64,000 nt of DNA from Poa pratensis (Eukaryota; Streptophyta; Magnoliopsida; Poales; Poaceae), in NCBI GenBank assembly GCA_947311845.1, contig CAMZMU010000116.1, positions 4,011,414-4,075,413 on the forward strand, read 5' to 3'. This document shows positions 58,580 through 64,000 of this stretch, piece by piece. Made by a program: the position numbers and the translations under genes. The notes under the pieces are model-generated. The model searched no databases. It saw only the letters and a program-made list of their open reading frames with translations, and was not told the DNA's origin. Numbering within the stretch: position 1 is the first letter of the stretch; the number at the start of each line of letters is the position of its first letter.

Positions 58580-59275
58580 GTCAGGCGACCAAGAGGAGAT
58601 GTTCTTCCCCTCGACTAGCCAGTGCCGCCATGGTTGCCCTGCCTCCGCCGGTCGCTACGATGGCGGGAGGGTGGGGAAACCCTGAATGTGTGTCCAGTCA
58701 TGTAGGGCCTTTGGCATCCACGATATGATGAGAATAATGGTTCCTTGGCTCTCCCCATGTCGATGTTCTTCCTCAGAGTGGCATTGACGAGTTGGAGGAT
58801 GGTATTGATTGTTCAGCATTAGGTTTGACATGATTAGTCATTGTCTAAGATGGCGGCATCGTCTGGAGCGGGTGAAGTAGTTGCGTATTTTTGTTTTCAA
58901 GTTCTATCTCCATCTGACGAAGCTAAACCAGATACGGCTTCTTCGGGAAACTTGTGAGTTTTGTGTCCCCAATCTCTATCTTGTCGGAGTTGGGATCTCC
59001 TGGCCCTTATCGGCGCTAGCTCTCCTAGATGACGATCTTCACACATCGTGGTCGTCTGTGCCTTCTTGTCTACATGAATCACTCCCGACCACTGCGCTTA
59101 TACAAACTACTGGGTTTCTTAAGGTTGCTTAGTATGCTGCCGGTGGATGATGTAGGAAGATGATGTTGTTCTTTTCAAAAACTTGTTTGTAATTTTATAT
59201 TCTTGTGTGTGAATATTCTTGTAAAGGCTGTTTTCAGATAATACATGGCATTAGGCCTTTTCTCAAAGAAAAACT
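58580..59275 (+). mobile_element. Non-LTR retroelement 3' fragment (plus)
   Basis: The segment starts with a GC-rich part (GCCTCCGCCGGTCGCTACG) and ends ATACATGGCATTAGGCC, then TTTTCTCAAAGAAAAA, a frequent grass LINE-derived 3' end. The 83-codon frame inside has no domain. Confidence 0.45.
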
Positions 59276-60440
59276 AAGCCTACCAGAATATAATACTACG
59301 TACGTCTTTTGATGATCGATCCGTAGCTTTCATTGGACATGGATTAGTGATCAGCATACGAACGTACCTGAAAATTAAAGTGTTCACCAATCAATCTCTT
59401 TTGCCCCCATACGTATGCACGTACGTATACCTCCACGAAACAAAATATATAGATGAAAAGTCAATTTGCTGCCCTCGGTGTCTCCACCCAAAATCACTAA
59501 CAAACTAATCATATAGTACATCAGCTGTGCTCAAATTATTCTAGTTTGGTTCAAAAGCACACGAAATTCTCTAGGCATTCGATCCGGCCATAAATAATAT
59601 TGTTTATATATATTGGAAATAAATTAGTCGAGGCGTTAGATTTGAGCACTGCTCAAGCCTTAGTGACTAAGGATTACGAGGTAGGAATAGATAGACCTTT
59701 GGTAGGGTTATAGGTTGGGCATATGCACTCCTCTAATTCCTTGAGAAATAAGGCATCCATCCATGCACGTCCCTCTCGATGACCACCTTTCTCAATCGCG
59801 TCGACGATTCCAAAGTTTTGCTTTCTGCTACTATGTTCCGATGACAAAAACAATGGTACAGTGCAACTTAGCTAGCATCTACCAATCCCTTTCAATCGTG
59901 TCAATGTCGATTTTTTCCAAGAGAGAAATTTCGGTCCAGGTTCCGACCGGCGAAGGTGGCAATCGGGTCAGGTTTCATCGGGTCAGTCACTACAATTAAT
60001 CCCTGTTGGTATAAGCATGCATCACACGTGCCCCCCGACCGTAAGTACTCTCGTGTGTAGGTGTCATATTATTCACATCAGACATACATCCGAGTTCAAA
60101 AAACCCGAGTAATTATTCAAAACTAACATACTACCAATGGACAAAAACATCATTGCTCGGAATGCTTCCCTTACAAAAGATGGTATGTTCTACATAAACA
60201 TTTTTCTTCTATATGAAAGCGCTCCTTCCTGTCGGTTACTCCAAGAGTCGGGTGCCCATGGTACCGGGTTAAAACTGCGGTTCAAATCGGCAATCTTATT
60301 AATTCCTGCTTTCATGCGATTACGAGTTCAATCACGTCGCCGAGTGATCATCGAGTGTTACTACGCACATTTGTTACCTCGATCGACCGTGCACCTGTCC
60401 GTCGACACGACTTTTTTTTTCCTAAAGAGAAAAGGAATAA
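59276..60440. other. Upstream intergenic region of the bZIP gene
   Basis: No gene is supported. It may hold distal regulatory sequence for the bZIP gene. Confidence 0.45.
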
Positions 60441-60470
60441 AGCAGCTCATCGTCAGTGAGCACTATGAAT

Positions 60471-60552
60471 GTGGGCCCCACAATTACGTTTGAAAAAGAA
60501 AGTTGGGCTCCACGTAGCCCACGATTGCTCCGCCGGAAATGGGCTATAAATA
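60471..60552 (+). promoter_or_regulatory. Proximal promoter of the bZIP gene (site II cluster and TATA)
   Basis: GTGGGCCCCAC (60,471-60,481), TGGGCT at 60,504 and 60,540, and its inverse AGCCCA at 60,516 form a cluster of site II/TCP-type motifs. TATAAATA follows at 60,545-60,552, about 120 bp before the ATG. This combination suggests expression in growing tissue; that last point is inference. Confidence 0.65.
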
Positions 60553-60674
60553 GGGTCCTCCTGCACTTGTCTCCCTCCCTTTTCCCTCTCCCGCCACTTG
60601 AACACACACACCAGGTTCCTTTTACAATTCTGCCCCTGCTTTCCTTGGTAATCTTCGATTAGCGTAGCGTAGCC

Positions 60675-61262
60675 ATGGCCCTGCAGCACTACCCTGCCCA
60701 CCGCCACCACGACCTCCTCCTCCTCCAGGAGGCCTTCCTCGCCGACATCGGCTTCGGCTACGACGAGGCACCGCCGTCGTCCGCGGCTCCATCGCAGGAC
60801 AGCCCCGTGGCCACGTCGCCGGAGAACGACACGTCTTCAGGCTCGGGTGGTACCGTCGCGTCGGCCTCCGGCGCTGGAGACGACGACACCGGCGGCCGCG
60901 CAGGCTACGGTGGCGGCTGCGGCGGAGGAGACGGATACACGAACCGAGACGACGATAACGGCGAAAAGGAGCGTCGGCTGCGACGCAAGCTCTCGAACCG
61001 CGAGTCGGCGCGCCGGTCCCGGGCGCGCAAGCAGCGGCACCTCGACAAGCAGCGCGCGGAGGCCGCGCAGCTCCAGGCGGCGAACCGGGGCCTCATCGAG
61101 CGGCTCCGCGGCGCCAGGGAGTGGACCACGCTCGTGGAGCTCGACAACGCCAGGCTCCGGACCGAGGGCGCCGGCCTCGCGCGACGCCTCGCCGCCACGC
61201 GCCGCGCCCTCGCGCTCATGCAGCTCTACGGGGTGTCGTCCACGGCGGCGTGCCGGCGCTGA
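60675..61262 (+). CDS. bZIP transcription factor, group S-like (195 aa, single exon)
   Basis: The ATG at 60,675 is the first after the predicted start site, and the frame ends in TGA. The acidic, Ser/Gly-rich N-terminus (to about residue 95) is probably an activation region. The basic region RRKLSNRESARRSRARKQRH (residues 103-122) contains the invariant N108-x7-R116, which contacts ACGT-type DNA sites. The zipper follows with heptad positions Q126, L133, L140, A147, V154, L161 and L168: the first leucine is replaced by Gln and two positions are weaker residues. Group S plant bZIPs are intronless, short and often heterodimerise with group C; this fits. The leader has no upstream ATG, so the sucrose-responsive uORF of the S1 subgroup is absent. 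Confidence 0.92.
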   Translation: MALQHYPAHRHHDLLLLQEAFLADIGFGYDEAPPSSAAPSQDSPVATSPENDTSSGSGGTVASASGAGDDDTGGRAGYGGGCGGGDGYTNRDDDNGEKERRLRRKLSNRESARRSRARKQRHLDKQRAEAAQLQAANRGLIERLRGAREWTTLVELDNARLRTEGAGLARRLAATRRALALMQLYGVSSTAACRR

Positions 61263-61780
61263 TCTCCGCTCTCTGCATGCGTGCACGAGGGAGGAACTTT
61301 ATTTTTGACCTGGCGGCTGAGCAAACTGAACGAAATGAATGGACGGAGGACGGAGGGCTATATATATACTAATCAATCACGTACAATATGCTCATCATAT
61401 TAGTACCATAATCTTGATGGAAAATGGTGGTTAAAACGTACCCACACAGGCAAGTGAGGACTGGCATCGATCCATGATTCTCGGAGGACGCCGATGCGTG
61501 CGCTCCGTCCGATCGGAAACGGACGGCCAGGATCGATGCAGCAAACACTTGTGCGCTAGCTTAGGATCAATCTAATTATTGTCTCTCTGCGCTCATGGTT
61601 TAGCTAGTGCTTCGACTTTGCTGTTGGTTAACTAGTGGATGCATGCATGTATCGTGTCGCTTCTCTTCTTCAGCTTATTCTTCATATGTTTGGTACATGT
61701 CACACTCATGTCCAAATTAATTAATTTATTGTCGACTTAAGGCAAATTAAAGCCCCCAACTTGAGTAAAGAAGCTCGCAA
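61263..61780. other. 3' flank of the bZIP gene
   Basis: It contains the presumed 3' UTR, a short TA run near 61,361, and otherwise unremarkable DNA. Confidence 0.5.
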
Positions 61781-63649
61781 ACAGCAGCACAGGTTCAAGT
61801 ATCCAGGAGCATCCTCCCATGGATCTTAGAACATATATAAAACGAACAGCACCACCAGGTCCAACTAACAACCAGCCTGCTCAACATATATAAAACGAAG
61901 CAGGCTTTGTTTCTAACTTTCCAGAGCCCCCACAAAACCGCCGCCACTCCAAAAGCTATAACCTGCTTCACCCCAGTTCTCTTAAACGACATAATCCAAT
62001 CATACACTTCATCAACTTTACCAGGAACTACAGAACACTTCACAGCACAAGCAACAACATACCAAACATACTTCGCCACACTACATTAAAAAAATAAGTG
62101 GTCAATCGTTTCTTTGCTAGAACAAAACCTGCATCCTTCGTCACCTACCCACCCTCTATGAGCTAAATTATCTTTAGTCAAAATACTACCCTGGAAAGTT
62201 AGCCACAAGAACACTTTAATTCTAACAGGTATTTAATTTTCCATAAACCTTTAAACTTGCACTCAACTTGCTGCAACTTAAGGAGATTATATAAAGATTT
62301 AATAGAAAAAACTCCATTTTTTGTCAAAAAGCCATCTACAACTATCTCTATTCTCAGACAACACTACATTAGCACAACATTCTTTAAGATCGGCCCACGG
62401 CTTCGTTGTCTCACCAGAAAGAACTCTACGAAATCTAATACAACCCCAACCTTCATCAAAGACTTTAGCAACAGTAATATTAACACTTATAAAGTTAAAA
62501 GATACAACCTATTAAACCGTTCCCTGAGAGGTTTTTTCCCTAACCAACAATCCTCCCAAAATAAGGTTTCTTCCCCATTACCGACTACTTTCCTACAGCA
62601 TCTAAAAAACACACTAGACGTTTTCATGACCCCTTGCCAAAAATGAAAATCTAGTGGTTTACTAATACATTGAGACAGGGTCCCTTTTTTAAACATAATT
62701 AGCTCTAATCATTCTCTGCCACAAACCATCAGAAGTTTCTAGTTTCCAAAGCCATTTACTAAGCAGACCGAAATTCATAACTTGTAAATCAACCACACCC
62801 AAGCCCCCTTGGTCGTGAGGCGCGGCATACAAACGGTTTCCCATTTTACAAGATGATACTTATTGACCCCCTCTTTTTCTTGCGAAAACAGACGTTTCCT
62901 AACAATATCCCATCTTTTCTTAGGCCCTTTAGGTAACTCAAAACGAGACAGCATATAAAGTGGAACATTACTCAAACTAGAACGCAATAAGATGAATCTA
63001 CCTCCATACGACAAAAACTTCCCTTGCCAAGTATGGACTTTACTAGCCATCTTTTCCTCCACAAACCTCCAATCACTATTTCTAAGTCTTATAAAATGAA
63101 TGGGAACCCCTAAGTACTTAAAAGGCAATTTCCCCACCGCACAAGTAAAGGAAGCTGCATAATCCTGAATATCACTAACTGCTGCCCCAAAACAACATAC
63201 CTCATTCTTATGAAAATTAATCTTTAAACCAGAGAGATGCTCAAAAATACACAAAATAAATTTCAAGTTCCTAGCACTCTCCAAATCCGACTCAAACAAG
63301 AACACGATATCATCTGCATATTGCAGCATGACTACCCCATCCCCCAATAAATAAGAGACCACGCTCCTAATCAGCCCCTGTTCTTGAACCTTTTTAACCA
63401 GAAAACTAAGAACATCTACTGCCATATTAAATAAAATGGGAGAAGCACGGTCGCCTTGTCTCACTCCTCTCTCCATTTTAAAATAGGAACCTATCTTCTC
63501 ATTGACCATTACCGCCACTTAACCATCAGCAATAACATCTCTAACCCAACTAAGGAACCTATCCGGAAATCCTTTCATTTTCAACACTGAAGTAAAAAAT
63601 CTTTATCTAACTTGTCATAAGCCTTTTCGAAATCTACTTTAAACATAAT
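61780..63649 (-). mobile_element. LINE fragment with reverse transcriptase (minus)
   Basis: From right to left on the minus strand: FKVDFEKAYDKLDKDF (63,600-63,648), then GVRQGDRASPILF and catalytic QYADDIVFLF in the 63,518-62,775 frame, then LPFKYLGVPIHF, and a decayed zinc-binding RT-associated region (WVGDEGCRFC with later H-x-x-x ligands, about 62,080-62,200). Stops and frameshifts interrupt it, and both ends are missing: no poly(A) is seen at the left. It belongs to a different LINE lineage from the one at 38,168, judged by the RT sequence. Confidence 0.85.
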
Positions 63650-63759
63650 GATGCGTCTCAAACGTATCTATAATTTTTGATTTTCCATGCTTGATACCAA
63701 ATCCCACATGTTTCTTCTACAGTTTTATATCATTTTATGACATTTATTGAACTAACCTA
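63650..63759. mobile_element. Possible LTR remnant
   Basis: GATGCGTCTCAAACGTATCT followed by ATAATTTTTGATTTTCCATG resembles a sequence I associate with LTRs of grass Gypsy elements. Only about 110 bp are present, so family assignment is tentative. Confidence 0.35.
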
Positions 63760-64000
63760 TCTATACCTCTTATAAAGCAAAATCCCACTAGAGGATCATT
63801 TAATTAGTCTATCTTGACATGCAACATATCCACATCATCACATAATTACAGCCATCCGATTATTATCATCTAACCGTCCATTTGTGCTGTATCAATGTGA
63901 TGCATGTAAAATGCATACATGAACTTTGCATTATTTTGCTTATATTTCAATCATATTTGCATCATAATATAAGGGTTATATCCTTGTTTTATAATGATTT
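63760..64000 (+). mobile_element. Helitron 5' end (runs out of the window)
   Basis: TCTATACCTCTTATAAAGCA at 63,760 is preceded by A. The following CTTGACATGCAACATATCCA matches the interior of the 6243 Helitron, so both are of one family. The 3' end lies beyond the window. Confidence 0.65.

Overview
The window is nuclear DNA of a grass, most likely a Pooideae species (Triticeae, Brachypodium or a relative). The signs are two Stowaway MITEs with grass-type ends, CACTA elements with grass-type termini, several Helitron ends, LINE fragments, a DUF4220/DUF594 gene and decayed F-box/DUF295-like genes. I saw no bacterial operons, tRNA, rRNA or CRISPR array. The lack of any full-length LTR retrotransposon in 64 kb argues mildly against a typical large-genome Triticeae interval, but I cannot name the species.

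Layout. 1-2.8 kb: block A of a local segmental duplication, a broken F-box/DUF295-like gene (minus) divergent from a small unknown ORF of about 137 codons (ORF137, plus). 3-7.6 kb: two Helitrons, one CACTA end and an RNase H-like relic. 7.6-13.4 kb: AT-rich DNA with non-LTR fragments and foldback repeats. 13.5-15.1 kb: block B. 15-25 kb: sparse DNA with a MITE, GC islands and a degenerate multi-exon gene copy. 25,062-34,473: a 9.4-kb CACTA transposon. 34.6-36.7 kb: an intact DUF4220/DUF594 membrane protein gene. 37.2-41.6 kb: block C, split by a LINE with a visible target duplication. 42-49.6 kb: a probable gene-fragment-bearing Helitron. 49.6-52.9 kb: block D. 53.1-55.5 kb: an inverted F-box copy (E) flanked by two related foldback MITEs. 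55.5-60.4 kb: mostly gene-poor. 60,675-61,262: an intact single-exon bZIP factor with a clear TATA and site II promoter. 61.8-64 kb: a LINE fragment, then another Helitron 5' end.

The most unusual part is the right half of the CACTA element. Its left half holds a TNPA-like Transposase_24 gene that can be assembled into nine exons and 615 codons with every splice site and phase intact. No TNP2 transposase was found. The right half has four tandem copies of about 350 bp, then two small unrecognised genes in divergent orientation (139 aa minus, 155 aa plus), each with its own TATA box. Between them lie four tandem 189-bp units, each a long imperfect palindrome, and two further long hairpins. This reads as transposon cargo with a hairpin-dense bidirectional promoter. 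Hairpin transcripts feeding a small-RNA pathway are a plausible but unproven consequence.

Genes judged likely functional are the DUF594 gene, the bZIP gene, the TNPA-like gene and perhaps the two small CACTA cargo genes. ORF137 keeps its frame in three of four copies, whereas every visible F-box copy carries a different disabling lesion.
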